This document shows, piece after piece, positions 8,037 to 17,053 of a stretch of 45,947 nucleotides of DNA (position 1 is its first letter; each line of letters opens with the position of its first letter). This DNA comes from Acidithiobacillus sp. Its GTDB lineage: Bacteria; Pseudomonadota; Gammaproteobacteria; Acidithiobacillales; Acidithiobacillaceae. The position numbers and the translations under genes are program-made. The notes under the pieces were generated by a model. It ran no database searches and was not told the DNA's origin. It worked only from the letters and a program-made list of their open reading frames with translations. Location: NCBI GenBank assembly GCA_028065135.1, contig JAPTWR010000074.1, positions 1-45,947 on the forward strand. Direction: 5' to 3'.

Positions 8037-10025
8037 ATGACACCTATGGCTGATCTCAATCCGCCACAGCAGGAAGCCGTAACACACATCCACGGTCCCC
8101 TGCTGGTGCTGGCCGGGGCCGGGTCGGGCAAGACCCGGGTCATCACCCGGAAAATCGTCCATCTCATCCGGGAGCAACAGGTCGCACCCAGGCATATCTG
8201 CGCGGTGACTTTTACCAACAAGGCCGCCCGTGAAATGAAGAGCCGCGTCGGGGAGGCCTTGCAGGGCCATAACAGCCGCGGCCTGATGGTCTCCACCTTT
8301 CATCATCTCGGCCTGCAGATCCTGCGTAAAGACATCGAGCGCCTGGGTTATCGCGGCAACTTCAGCGTCATTGACCCCGGCGATAGCCTGGGGATGGTGC
8401 GTAATCTGCTCCGCGAGGCCAATGGCCCCAGCGACCTCGCCGAAGCCATCCAGTCCCGCATCTCCCGCTTCAAGAATGACGGCGTCTTTCCCGAGGAGGC
8501 ACGTGCCGATGACCGTCTCGGCCAGGAGGCTGCTCAAATCTATACGACCTATCAGCGTTCCCTCAGCGCCTGCAACGCCGTGGATCTGGATGACCTCATC
8601 CTCTTGCCCACCCGTCTGCTACAGGACGATGCGGAGGCCCGTTATGCCTGGCAGGACCGTATCCGCTACCTGCTGGTGGATGAATATCAGGACAGCAACG
8701 GCGCACAGTACCGGCTGATAAAAAGCCTGCTGGGCACCCGCCACAACCTGACCGCAGTGGGAGACGACGACCAGAGCATCTACTCCTGGCGGGGTGCGGC
8801 TGCCGGCAACCTGGATCGGCTGGCGCAAGATTTCCCCAACCTCAAGGTGGTCAAACTGGAGCAGAACTATCGTTCCACCGGCCGCATTCTCCAGGCCGCC
8901 AATACGGTCATCGCGCAAAATCCACACTTCTTTGAAAAACGCCTGTGGAGCACCCTGGGCGATGGCCACAGCATCCGCGCCCTGCGCTGCGCCAACGAGA
9001 CGGACGAGGCGGAGCAAGTGGTCAATGCCATTCTCCGCGACCGCTTTCAGCGGCAGGGTGAATACCGCGATTACGCCATACTGTACCGCAGCAACCATCA
9101 GGCCCGTCCCTTCGAAGCGGCCCTGCGCAATGCCCGGATTCCATACCAGATATCCGGCGGGCTCTCTTTCTTTGAACGCAGTGAAATCAAGGATTTTCTG
9201 TCCTATCTGCGGCTACTGGTCAATCCTGACGATGATCCCGCCTTTCTGCGGGCGGTCAACACGCCACGCCGGAGCATCGGCAGCAGCACCCTGGAACGCC
9301 TGGGTGCCTTCGCCAAGGAGCGTAATCTCTCGCTCTTCGCCGCACTTTGGGACGATGCGCTGGACGTTCCCGACAAGGCGCGCATCGCCCTGCGCGGCTT
9401 CGCCGGCTGGGTGAATCTCAAAACGGACGAAATCGGCAAGACCGAACTCATCCCCGCCCTACGGGGTCTGCCGGAAGAAATCGGCTACCTGCAATATCTG
9501 CAGAATGAGGGAGATGAAAAAGACGCCGCGCGCCGCTGGGAGAATATTCAGGAGCTTTTGAACTGGATGCAACGCCTGCAGGAACAGGATGAAGGCCCGC
9601 AAACCCTTGCGGAGATCCTCAACCGCCTGATGCTCTTCCATGTGCTGGAGCGTGAGGAGGATGACGATCGCGATGTGTTGCGCCTGTCCACCCTGCACGC
9701 GGCCAAGGGCCTGGAGTTCCCGCAGGTATTTCTGGTTGGCGCAGAGGAGGAACTGCTGCCCCACCGCAACAGCGAAACCCCGGAGCAGATTCAGGAAGAA
9801 CGCCGCCTCTTTTACGTGGGCATGACCCGCGCCCGCTTCCGCCTGACCCTCAGCCTTTGCCGTAAACGTCGCCGCTACGGCCAGGATGTCCATCCGGAAC
9901 CCTCCCGCTTCCTCCAGGAAATCCCCAAAGAGCATCTGGACTGGCAGGGCGACCAGAACCCAGAAGAAGAAATGGACCCCACCGCCGCTTTCGCCCGTCT
10001 GCGGGAGATGCTCGGCAAGACCTGA
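8037..10025 (+). CDS. rep: ATP-dependent DNA helicase Rep (UvrD/Rep superfamily 1)
   Basis: This 662-residue helicase unwinds DNA 3' to 5' and helps replication forks pass obstacles. Visible motifs are Q-motif LNPPQQEAV, Walker A AGAGSGKT (residues ~27-34), motif II LLVDEYQDSNGAQY near 220, motif III VGDDDQSIYSWRGAAAGN near 240, motif IV QNYRST, and motif V/VI TLHAAKGLEFPQVFLVG plus VGMTRAR near 600. The Ser in QSIYSWRGA matches Rep rather than UvrD (usually GWRGA), and the length is near E. coli Rep (673). Start could be the ATG at 8037 or the one at 8046; no clear ribosome binding site decides. The gene follows lgt by 21 bases. Confidence 0.9.
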   Translation: MTPMADLNPPQQEAVTHIHGPLLVLAGAGSGKTRVITRKIVHLIREQQVAPRHICAVTFTNKAAREMKSRVGEALQGHNSRGLMVSTFHHLGLQILRKDIERLGYRGNFSVIDPGDSLGMVRNLLREANGPSDLAEAIQSRISRFKNDGVFPEEARADDRLGQEAAQIYTTYQRSLSACNAVDLDDLILLPTRLLQDDAEARYAWQDRIRYLLVDEYQDSNGAQYRLIKSLLGTRHNLTAVGDDDQSIYSWRGAAAGNLDRLAQDFPNLKVVKLEQNYRSTGRILQAANTVIAQNPHFFEKRLWSTLGDGHSIRALRCANETDEAEQVVNAILRDRFQRQGEYRDYAILYRSNHQARPFEAALRNARIPYQISGGLSFFERSEIKDFLSYLRLLVNPDDDPAFLRAVNTPRRSIGSSTLERLGAFAKERNLSLFAALWDDALDVPDKARIALRGFAGWVNLKTDEIGKTELIPALRGLPEEIGYLQYLQNEGDEKDAARRWENIQELLNWMQRLQEQDEGPQTLAEILNRLMLFHVLEREEDDDRDVLRLSTLHAAKGLEFPQVFLVGAEEELLPHRNSETPEQIQEERRLFYVGMTRARFRLTLSLCRKRRRYGQDVHPEPSRFLQEIPKEHLDWQGDQNPEEEMDPTAAFARLREMLGKT

Positions 10026-10052
10026 CCAGCGGGTTCGCCGCACATAAAAGCA

Positions 10053-10084
10053 AAGAGGCGATCCACACAACCGGATCGCCTCTT
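10053..10084 (-). terminator. Intrinsic terminator of rpsT, possibly bidirectional
   Basis: A 12-bp perfect stem AAGAGGCGATCC (10053-10064) and GGATCGCCTCTT (10073-10084) encloses an eight-base loop. Read on the minus strand it is followed by the T-rich TTTGCTTTT, as expected for a terminator of rpsT. It also lies after rep on the plus strand. Confidence 0.8.
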
Positions 10085-10125
10085 CTGCTACGCAGTCCAC
10101 ACGGACTGCGGGAATACCGCCCTCA

Positions 10126-10401
10126 TTACTGGGCGGCGTTACCCATCGCCTTGACACGAGCCGAGAGCCGGCTCTTGGTGCGGGCTGCCATGTTGCGATG
10201 TGCCACGCCCTTGCCAACCGTCTTGTCGATGACCGACTCCGCGGCGCGCAGTGCGCTGCGTGCCTGCTCTTGATCACCGACATGTACGGCCTTCAGCACA
10301 CCCTTCACATAGGTGCGCAAGCGCGACCGCAGGCTGGCATTATGCAGGCGCCGCTTTTCATTTTGTAATACGCGCTTGCGCGCCTGAGCTGTATTGGCCA
10401 A
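10126..10401 (-). CDS. rpsT: 30S ribosomal protein S20
   Basis: The 91-residue basic protein begins MANTAQARKRVLQNEKRRLHN and carries RSRLRTYVK, ESVIDKTVGKGVAHRN and RTKSRLSARV, all hallmarks of S20, which binds the 5' and 3' minor domains of 16S rRNA. The start codon is TTG at 10401 with GGAG eight bases upstream. E. coli rpsT also starts with UUG, and this weak start is part of its autoregulation, so the codon is probably functional rather than accidental. The gene has its own promoter, a leader hairpin and a clear terminator. Confidence 0.97.
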   Translation of the reverse strand: MANTAQARKRVLQNEKRRLHNASLRSRLRTYVKGVLKAVHVGDQEQARSALRAAESVIDKTVGKGVAHRNMAARTKSRLSARVKAMGNAAQ

Positions 10402-10423
10402 CTTTTACTCTCCATATCTACAA

Positions 10424-10439
10424 TCCCGCGTCTGCGGGA
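10424..10439 (-). promoter_or_regulatory. Hairpin in the rpsT leader
   Basis: TCCCGC (10424-10429) and GCGGGA (10434-10439) pair around a four-base loop, about 22 bases before the TTG start. It lies between the promoter and the ribosome binding site, a plausible place for translational feedback by S20. Confidence 0.4.
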
Positions 10440-10452
10440 AATTAAGTCGCGT

Positions 10453-10481
10453 ATTCTGGCGCCAACGCCCAACCCTGTCAA
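10453..10481 (-). promoter_or_regulatory. Promoter of rpsT
   Basis: On the minus strand a consensus TTGACA (10481-10476) is followed after exactly 17 bases by CAGAAT (10458-10453). The predicted start of transcription gives a leader of about 45 bases. Confidence 0.6.
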
Positions 10482-10535
10482 TATCAATGGATTGCAAAAA
10501 CCACCAGGCGCTACGAAAATGGGGCGCATGGCCTA

Positions 10536-11549
10536 CTACTCTACTTCGGCCATCACATGTACATGCTCTGGTGCCACCTGTACCCAAAGCGTGGCGCCTA
10601 GCGCCAGAGACCTGCCTTCGCATTGTAAGCGAGGTAACAGCATATCCAAAGAACAAGCCCCTTCCATTCTGACGCGCAAGGCGACACCCTCCTCCCGGAG
10701 GCTCACGACCTTCAATTTCAGGGCATTCGGCGCTGGGACGCCCAAAACGTCGCCCGGCACGAGATCCTCGGAACGAATGGCCACGGTCACCGGTATACCC
10801 GGATGCATGCCATACCGAAAACCGGTACGCAGACGCCAGCCAGATCCAGCCACCACCATTCCGGCTTCCGCTGTCTCCTCAATGCGCCCCACCAGGAAAT
10901 TACGAAATCCCAGCAAACGCGCCGCTCCCATAGTGGCGGGTCGTGCAAACACCGCACGGGGAGGGCCTTCCTGCACGATATGCCCACCCAACAGCACTGC
11001 CATGTGATCTGCGAGCATCGCCAGGTGCGGATCGTGGCTCACCGCCAGCACCGGCACTCCAAAATCGTGGACCTCCCGGATGAGTTCGTCCAGAATCTCG
11101 TCGCGCGTGGCCATGTCCAGCGCCGAGGTGGGCTCGTCCAGCAGCAGCAGCTCCGGACGCCGGGCCAGAGCACGGGCGAGCGCCACCCGCTGACGTTGCC
11201 CGCCGGAGAGGGCCGCAGGATAACGCTCCGCCAGGTCGGCAAGCCCCACGCGCGCAAGCAAATCCATAGCCTGCGTGCGGCGGCCTGCACCCCTTGGCAG
11301 CGGAAAGGCGACGTTTTCCCAGGCCCGCAGGTGCGGGAAAAGCGCATAACCCTGGGGCAAATAGCCAATGGGGCGTCGCTCGGCAGCAAGGCCACCGAAG
11401 GGATACCCATGCGCCGGAATCAAACCGGCGATGGCCTTGAGCAGCATCGTCTTGCCCTCTCCGGATAGACCGAGCAGGACGGTGAAATCCCGCACCTGCA
11501 TCTGGATATCCAGGGTGACCGGCGTTTCCAGTTGATAACGAATTTCCAT
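10536..11549 (-). CDS. modC: Molybdate-type ABC transporter ATP-binding protein
   Basis: This 337-residue ATPase powers import, most likely of molybdate. Walker A reads GLSGEGKT (residues ~30-37), the ABC signature LSGGQRQRVALARAL lies near 123 and Walker B LLLLDEPTSALD near 145. A C-terminal extension (from ~residue 230) fits a TOBE/MOP anion-binding domain as in ModC. The ATG at 11549 is preferred because it begins the conserved domain; the frame is open further upstream into modB. It follows modB by 19 bases. A sulfate, tungstate or other oxyanion transporter is possible, but the small ModB partner and TOBE domain favour molybdate. Confidence 0.8.
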   Translation of the reverse strand: MEIRYQLETPVTLDIQMQVRDFTVLLGLSGEGKTMLLKAIAGLIPAHGYPFGGLAAERRPIGYLPQGYALFPHLRAWENVAFPLPRGAGRRTQAMDLLARVGLADLAERYPAALSGGQRQRVALARALARRPELLLLDEPTSALDMATRDEILDELIREVHDFGVPVLAVSHDPHLAMLADHMAVLLGGHIVQEGPPRAVFARPATMGAARLLGFRNFLVGRIEETAEAGMVVAGSGWRLRTGFRYGMHPGIPVTVAIRSEDLVPGDVLGVPAPNALKLKVVSLREEGVALRVRMEGACSLDMLLPRLQCEGRSLALGATLWVQVAPEHVHVMAEVE

Positions 11550-11568
11550 GAGTTTTAGCGCGGAGTCA

Positions 11569-12372
11569 TCAGAACATTCCCTGTCGGCGCGAGCGCAACC
11601 CCAGCCACAGAGGTAAAGGCACAGCGACCAGAAAGAATATCCAGAGCAGAGGGTAAACCGCACTCAGCCCCATATCCTCCAGATTGACCCAAAGCTTGAC
11701 CGGAATGCCCTGCGGGAAATACGCCACGATGAGCACGATGCCGAACTCGCCCATGGCGCGCACCCAGGCCAGCGCCACCCCGGCCGTCAGTCCCAGACGG
11801 GCCAGCGGCAGCGTCACCCGCCAGAAGGTCTGCCAGCGATTGCGGCCCAGGGTGCGACTGATCTGCTCCAGCTCTTCCGGAACCCCCTCAAAAGCCGCAC
11901 GGGCGGCCAGCACATAGTAGGGCATGGCCCCGTAAATCTGCGCCAGCACAAACGCCGAGGCGGTATTGGTCAGGTAGAGCCCTGCCTGACTGAGCAGTCC
12001 ACCCACTGGTGAGTAAGGTCCGTAAAAGGAACTCAGCAAAATGCCCATGGCCAGGGGTGGGGTCAGCAACGGCAACAGCAGCAGCGCATCCACCAGCCAC
12101 TTGCCGCGGTAACGATAATGCGCCAACCACCATGCGAGCGGCGTTCCCGCCAGCACCACCAGCGCCAGAGCCAAGGCACTGTAAAACAGGGAGACCTGGA
12201 TGGCGGCGAGGTCGCCGGGCGCAAAATGAAAATCGTGCCAGTCCGTGGCGAAAACCAGCGCCGCAAAAGGCGCCAGCAGAAACGTCAGAACGGTGGCAGC
12301 TGTTGCCGTCGCTATCCAGCGCGCCGATGGCTGGCGTCCTGCGCTGATCCCTACAGCCGCCCCATGACTCAA
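11569..12372 (-). CDS. modB: Molybdate-type ABC transporter permease
   Basis: This 267-residue membrane protein has about six helices and the permease EAA-like loop (EQISRTLGRNRWQTFWRVTLPLA near residue 165) that contacts the ATPase. GEFGIVLIVAYFPQGIPVKLW is close to the GEFGA-type region of ModB proteins. The TTG start at 12372 has a very good ribosome binding site (AGGAAGG five bases upstream). No periplasmic binding protein gene (modA) lies upstream; the preceding 305 bases are non-coding. The binding protein must therefore be encoded elsewhere or be absent. Confidence 0.8.
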   Translation of the reverse strand: MSHGAAVGISAGRQPSARWIATATAATVLTFLLAPFAALVFATDWHDFHFAPGDLAAIQVSLFYSALALALVVLAGTPLAWWLAHYRYRGKWLVDALLLLPLLTPPLAMGILLSSFYGPYSPVGGLLSQAGLYLTNTASAFVLAQIYGAMPYYVLAARAAFEGVPEELEQISRTLGRNRWQTFWRVTLPLARLGLTAGVALAWVRAMGEFGIVLIVAYFPQGIPVKLWVNLEDMGLSAVYPLLWIFFLVAVPLPLWLGLRSRRQGMF

Positions 12373-12677
12373 AAGAACCTTCCTGATGCGCCATATGCCC
12401 TTTGCCCGTCATCCGGGATACTCGCAGCCAGCATAATACGATAAGGCATCCACATCGGCAGATCCGGCATATTCAGGTGATCCGTTATTGTTCGTCAGAT
12501 ACTTCCGTGACCATCTTATATCGACGCCCCCGGAGCGGGTCAAGGGCACGGAGAAATCTTCCATACAAAAGCCCCACCTTGCATTTTTATGCTATGCTTA
12601 CATGGAAAGGTATGCGAAAGCGGCGCGAGGACGCGCAACATTTTGAACGGAAAATTAAAATATTGAGCGAACCGACC
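12373..12677. other. Non-coding gap between modB and the DsrE-like gene
   Basis: This 305-base divergent gap holds no convincing gene on either strand and is too short for modA. On the plus strand a possible extended -10 (TGCTATGCT, 12590-12598) and a small hairpin GCGCG-AGGA-CGCGC (12623-12636) precede the DsrE-like gene. No recognisable ModE box was found. Confidence 0.5.
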
Positions 12678-13025
12678 ATGCACTGGACCATTCTCATCAA
12701 ATCCCATCCGGATGCCAGCGGCAATCCCGTTCTTCAGGGTCTGCGCATGGCGGCAGCCGCTCTCGCCGATGGCATCCCAGTCAGCCTGTTTCTTTCCGAA
12801 GAAGCGGCATCTCTGGCGCTACATATAGAAAATCCAGGGGATCGGCAAAAAGTTCACCACGATCTCATCGCGGAGATTCAAGAACTGGGCGCCGAAATTT
12901 ATGTAATTGGTCTCGACTGGATGCATGCGGTCGGAAGCCTGACCTTGATTCCCGGCATCAAAGTAGCGAGCATGAAAACTCTGGTTCGCCAGATGAGGCT
13001 TTCCGACCAGGTTGTCGCGCTCTGA
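12678..13025 (+). CDS. DsrE/DsrF-superfamily protein without cysteine
   Basis: This 115-residue protein starts MHWTILIKSHPDASGNPVLQ, then has an alpha/beta pattern with GIPVSLFLSEEAA and a LGAEIYVIG strand, typical of the small DsrE-like fold whose members often carry sulfur on a conserved cysteine. Here there is no cysteine at all, so it cannot act as a persulfide carrier by that route. The ATG at 12678 is used; an in-frame TTG at 12663 would add five residues. It sits three bases before apaH and probably shares a transcript with it. Function is unknown. Confidence 0.65.
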   Translation: MHWTILIKSHPDASGNPVLQGLRMAAAALADGIPVSLFLSEEAASLALHIENPGDRQKVHHDLIAEIQELGAEIYVIGLDWMHAVGSLTLIPGIKVASMKTLVRQMRLSDQVVAL

Positions 13026-13028
13026 TTT

Positions 13029-13868
13029 ATGACCACCACGTACGCCATGGGCGACCTGCAGGGTTGCTATGTCCCCTTTGCCGCTCTGCTGGAACAGGTA
13101 GACTTCACACCGCAGACAGACCGGCTCTGGCTGGCAGGCGATCTCGTCAACCGGGGACCGGATAGCCGCGCCGTCATCAACCGGCTTTACGCCTGGCACG
13201 AGCGGGTGCAGATCGTCCTGGGCAACCACGATTTATACGCACTCGCCCGCTGGGCGGGCATCGTTGCGGCAAAAAAGAACGATACCCTCGGCCCACTGCT
13301 GGCCGATCCTCACACCGATGACTGGATGGAGTGGTTACGCACCCGTTCGTTACTGCATACCGATCCGCAACTGGGCTGGAGCATGGTCCACGCGGCTATC
13401 CATCCCGACTGGGATATGGCCAGCGCGCGAGGGCATGCTGACGCCGTCGAGGATGCGCTGCGCGATCGTCACTGGCGGCGTTTCCTGAAATCTCTCTGGG
13501 ACGCCCCGGCACCCAACCGCTGGGAGGCTTGTCGCAACGAGGAAGAGGCGCAACGCTTCCGGGTCGCCGTATTCACCCGCGCCCGCTACGTGACTGCCAA
13601 GGGTGTTTTCAACTGGTCCAGCACTGCGCCCAAGGACACCGCTCGCGAATTTGTACCATGGCATGAGCGTTTTTTGGAAAAACAGACGTCTGGGTCCATC
13701 ATCTGCGGTCACTGGGCCACCCAGGGTCTGCTGGTGCAACCACGTTTGCTGGCGCTGGACAGCGGTTGTGTCTGGGGTCGCCAACTGACCGCGGCACGGA
13801 TCGATCTGGACGAACCCCTTATTTACCAAACCCCATGCCCTATGTTTGCACGACCGGACAGCGGGTGA
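13029..13868 (+). CDS. apaH: Symmetrical bis(5'-nucleosyl)-tetraphosphatase
   Basis: This 279-residue metallophosphatase hydrolyses Ap4A to two ADP and can decap Np4-capped RNA. The phosphoesterase motifs are clear: MGDLQGCY (residues 7-14), LAGDLVNRGPDS near 36, and VLGNHDLYALARWAG near 66, with later conserved His in MVHAAIHPDWD and a C-terminal CGHWATQG and ALDSGCVWG. Length matches E. coli ApaH (280). No ribosome binding site is obvious, and the start is three bases after the DsrE-like stop, which suggests coupling. Confidence 0.95.
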   Translation: MTTTYAMGDLQGCYVPFAALLEQVDFTPQTDRLWLAGDLVNRGPDSRAVINRLYAWHERVQIVLGNHDLYALARWAGIVAAKKNDTLGPLLADPHTDDWMEWLRTRSLLHTDPQLGWSMVHAAIHPDWDMASARGHADAVEDALRDRHWRRFLKSLWDAPAPNRWEACRNEEEAQRFRVAVFTRARYVTAKGVFNWSSTAPKDTAREFVPWHERFLEKQTSGSIICGHWATQGLLVQPRLLALDSGCVWGRQLTAARIDLDEPLIYQTPCPMFARPDSG

Positions 13869-13923
13869 GGGGCTGACCACCAGATTTTTGGTCCATCCCG
13901 TTTAGCGCTCAACCTGAGGCACC

Positions 13924-15735
13924 ATGCCGATCCTCCCTACCCAGCAGCCAGTGGAAATCCTCCGCCACACCTTCGGTTATGACGCCTTCCGGGTGCCGCA
14001 GGAAGAGGTAATCCAGACCCTCATGGCGGCCCGGGATGCGCTGGTGCTCCTGCCTACGGGGGGTGGAAAATCCCTGTGCTATCAGATTCCCGCCATCGCC
14101 ATGGCAGGGACGGGCGTAGTCATTTCGCCACTGATCGCGCTCATGGAAGATCAAGTCACCGCCTTGCGTCAGGCGGGTGTCGCTGCTGCCGCCCTGAACT
14201 CCACTGCCAGCCCCGCAGAAACACGCGCCACCGAGGAAGCGTTGCTACGGGGCAGCCTCGATCTGCTCTACATCGCTCCGGAACGCTTGCTGCAGGAACG
14301 CACCCTCAACCTGCTGCAAAGGGCCACGGTCAACCTCTTCGCTATTGACGAAGCCCATTGCGTGTCCCAGTGGGGTCACGACTTTCGCCCGGAATACCTG
14401 CAGTTACGAGTGCTGCATGAGCGCTTCCCCCAGGTGCCGCGCATCGCCCTCACTGCCACCGCCGACTCAAAAACCCGCGCGGAAATCACCGAACGGCTGG
14501 CGCTACAAGAAGCGGCCGCCTTTATCGGCTCCTTTGACCGACCCAACATCCGTTACCATATCAACAGCGGTGGTCAGGGTGCGCGCAACGCCTTGTTGCG
14601 ATTCATCCGCGACCGCCACACCGGAGATGCCGGCATCGTATATTGCCTGTCCCGCAAGCGCGTGGAGGAAGTTGCCGAGTGGCTGCAGGGCGAAGGGCTG
14701 GACGCCCTGCCCTATCATGCCGGTTTGGGGTTCGACGAGCGGCGTCGTAACCAGCAACGATTTCAACGGGATGAGGGTGTGATCGTTGTCGCCACCATCG
14801 CCTTCGGTATGGGCATTGACAAACCCAATGTCCGCTTTGTAGCGCACCTGAATCTGCCCAAGAGTGTCGAGGCCTACTATCAGGAAACCGGGCGTGCCGG
14901 GCGCGACGGTCTGCCTGCAGAAGCCTGGATGCATTACGGTCTTCAGGATGTCGTGCAGTTACGGCAGATGATCCAGCAATCCGAAGCCGACCTGCCGCGC
15001 AAACAGATGGAAGGACATAAGCTGGACGCTATGCTCGCGCTTTGCGAAACCACGGACTGCCGCCGTCAGACCCTGCTCGGCTACTTTGGCGAAAGCCTCT
15101 CCTCCCCCTGCGGCAATTGCGACAATTGCCTGCAGCCGCCGGCCACCTGGGATGCCACGGTGGCCGCACAGAAAGCCCTGTCTGCCATTCATCGTACCGG
15201 TCAGCGCTTCGGGGTGCAGTATCTGGTAGACGTGTTGCTGGCTCGGGAAGATCCACGCATTCGGCAACAGGGCCATGATCGGCTCAGCGTATACGGTATT
15301 GGCAAAGAACTGTCCGCCAACGCGTGGCGCGCCCTGTTTCGCCACCTCTTGCTGCGCGGACTTGTGGAAGTGGATCACGACGGTCACGGCGGCATGCGCC
15401 TCAGCCCATCCAGTCGCCCGCTCCTGCGCGGCGAAGAAAAGCTGACCCTGCGCCAGCACGAAAGCTCGGTCCCGAAGCAACGCGAACAACGCCCGGAGAT
15501 CGCACCCCGCGACACCGCGCTCTGGGAAGCCCTGCGCCAGCACCGCCGTGAACTGGCGCAAGCCCAGGGCGTGCCGCCCTACGTCATTTTTCACGACGCC
15601 ACCCTCATGGAAATGCTCCATCGACGCCCGCGTGACCTGGAAGCACTGGCGGCGCTCCCCGGCATCGGCGAGCGCAAACTGGCGGCTTACGGCACATCTT
15701 TTCTGAAGATACTGCATCGCGATCGACCTTCCTAA
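13924..15735 (+). CDS. recQ: ATP-dependent DNA helicase RecQ
   Basis: This 603-residue 3'-5' helicase works in recombination repair and replication restart. Domains in order: helicase core with [14 protein letters not shown] (Walker A, residues ~43-56), [18 protein letters not shown] near 142, ALTATAD near 178, and [10 protein letters not shown] near 325; a zinc-binding segment with Cys in LCETTDC ... CGNCDNC near 375-402; a winged helix; and a C-terminal HRDC domain (residues ~525-600, [13 protein letters not shown]). GAGG lies four bases before the ATG. Length is close to E. coli RecQ (609). Confidence 0.97.
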   Translation: MPILPTQQPVEILRHTFGYDAFRVPQEEVIQTLMAARDALVLLPTGGGKSLCYQIPAIAMAGTGVVISPLIALMEDQVTALRQAGVAAAALNSTASPAETRATEEALLRGSLDLLYIAPERLLQERTLNLLQRATVNLFAIDEAHCVSQWGHDFRPEYLQLRVLHERFPQVPRIALTATADSKTRAEITERLALQEAAAFIGSFDRPNIRYHINSGGQGARNALLRFIRDRHTGDAGIVYCLSRKRVEEVAEWLQGEGLDALPYHAGLGFDERRRNQQRFQRDEGVIVVATIAFGMGIDKPNVRFVAHLNLPKSVEAYYQETGRAGRDGLPAEAWMHYGLQDVVQLRQMIQQSEADLPRKQMEGHKLDAMLALCETTDCRRQTLLGYFGESLSSPCGNCDNCLQPPATWDATVAAQKALSAIHRTGQRFGVQYLVDVLLAREDPRIRQQGHDRLSVYGIGKELSANAWRALFRHLLLRGLVEVDHDGHGGMRLSPSSRPLLRGEEKLTLRQHESSVPKQREQRPEIAPRDTALWEALRQHRRELAQAQGVPPYVIFHDATLMEMLHRRPRDLEALAALPGIGERKLAAYGTSFLKILHRDRPS

Positions 15736-15822
15736 GTTCCTCGCGCAGATACGACGCGGAGATGACGGCTTGCCCTGCGCCGCCGCAGACTGCATCATGA
15801 GGGCATGACTCAGGATAGCCCC

Positions 15823-16137
15823 ATGAACCCGCAAAGCTTCGCCGTCACCGTCGAAAGCACCCTCGATGACCTGCAGAACCGGATAGAGGCCGATGCTCCC
15901 GAAGTGGAGTGCGACCTCGTGGACAGCGTGCTCACCCTGCTCCTGCCCGACGACAGTCAGATCATCGTCAATCGTCAGGAAGCGGCGCAACAGATTTGGC
16001 TGGCGTGCAGCGATGGTCCGGCACGTTTTTCGTGGCAGGGCGGCGCGTGGCAGGATAGCCGGACGGGGGAATCCCTGAAACAGGCCGTCGGCCGCCTGCT
16101 GAGCCTGCGTCTCGGCCACCCCGTGTCACTGGGTTGA
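15823..16137 (+). CDS. cyaY: Frataxin-like iron-binding protein CyaY
   Basis: This 104-residue acidic protein is the bacterial frataxin, which binds iron and tunes cysteine desulfurase activity in Fe-S cluster assembly. It has the acidic first helix (TLDDLQNRIEADAPEVECDL), the strand SQIIVNRQEAAQQIWLA that closely matches E. coli KIIINRQEPLHQVWLA, and the SGPARFSWQG-type strand ending with RTGESL. Start at 15823 has AGGA seven bases upstream; an ATG at 15805 would add six residues. It is four bases before the EVE-domain gene. Confidence 0.9.
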   Translation: MNPQSFAVTVESTLDDLQNRIEADAPEVECDLVDSVLTLLLPDDSQIIVNRQEAAQQIWLACSDGPARFSWQGGAWQDSRTGESLKQAVGRLLSLRLGHPVSLG

Positions 16138-16141
16138 GCGA

Positions 16142-16594
16142 ATGGCCTACTGGCTGATGAAGACCGAGCCCGATGCCTTTTCCCTGCAGGATTTGCAGCG
16201 ACGCGGGCAGGAGCCCTGGGACGGCATCCGCAATTATCAGGCCCGAAATTTCCTGCGTAGCATGCAGATCGGCGACGAAGCCTTCATTTACCATTCACGT
16301 GTATCGGTCCCGGGTATCGTCGGCACTGCCGAAGTCGTCTGTACCGCTTATCCGGACCCTACCCAGTTTGACCCGCAGAGCAAATATTACGACCCGGCCT
16401 CCCATCCCGACCGGCCGCGCTGGGATCTGGTGGAAGTGGCCTATCGCCGAACCTTTGCCCACGGCATCGCGCTGGACTTTCTTCGCTCCGTCCCGGAGTT
16501 TTCAGACAGCCCACTGATTCGCAAAGGGAATCGCCTGTCGATCTTGCCCATTAGCAGCAGCCAGTGGCAGTATATCCTGCAATATGCCGGATAA
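16142..16594 (+). CDS. EVE-domain protein (thymocyte nuclear protein 1-like)
   Basis: This 150-residue protein is a single EVE domain, a PUA-like fold that binds modified bases in nucleic acid. Features are the starting MAYWLMKTEPDAFSLQDL, WDGIRNYQARNFLRSMQIGDEAFIYHS and VPGIVGTAEVV, then YYDPASHPDRPRWDLVEVAY. The length fits the bacterial family. It follows cyaY by four bases and is probably cotranscribed. The ligand is unknown. Confidence 0.9.
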   Translation: MAYWLMKTEPDAFSLQDLQRRGQEPWDGIRNYQARNFLRSMQIGDEAFIYHSRVSVPGIVGTAEVVCTAYPDPTQFDPQSKYYDPASHPDRPRWDLVEVAYRRTFAHGIALDFLRSVPEFSDSPLIRKGNRLSILPISSSQWQYILQYAG

Positions 16595-16708
16595 AACGGT
16601 GCAGGGTGAAAAAGCCAACCTCGCGGACGGCGTTACCATCCCCTCCGATTTACCATGTCATTTGTCGTTTGGCGGCGTGAGCCGAACTTTCTCATCCCGG
16701 AGTCCAGC

Positions 16709-17053
16709 ATGACCTATCAACAACTCATAGAATTCCTCGACCGCCATTTGGGATACCCCTTCCTGCCGGATATGGCGCCGGATGCGGCGCTGCGTGCCGC
16801 GCAACAGGGCGGGCTTGACGACGCGCTGACCACGGAGGTGCTGACCGCCCTCTATCAGGGCAACCAGTGCAAAAGCGTCGATGACCCCGTGGACCGCGCG
16901 CACAGCTTTGATGGACTTGCCCACCTGCGCCTGCGCAGCCAGGCCGATGACACGGATCCCGCCGTATTCCGCAAGGTTCTCAAACTTTCCCAGGAACTCG
17001 ACAATGCGTTTGACCAGGAACTGATTCGCCAGCGTGACGCTGCGCTCAGCTAA
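16709..17053 (+). CDS. Small protein of unknown function
   Basis: This 114-residue soluble, acidic protein is not recognised. Start at 16709 has GGAG seven bases upstream (an in-frame ATG at 16655 has none). It has no signal peptide, membrane segment or catalytic motif that I can see. Its 3' end overlaps the convergent lptG gene by eight bases, which supports both stops. Confidence 0.65.
   Translation: MTYQQLIEFLDRHLGYPFLPDMAPDAALRAAQQGGLDDALTTEVLTALYQGNQCKSVDDPVDRAHSFDGLAHLRLRSQADDTDPAVFRKVLKLSQELDNAFDQELIRQRDAALS

Noticed and set aside
12373..12677. Hidden modA or ModE site
   Set aside because: The gap is too short for modA, and no sequence resembling the ModE palindrome could be found.
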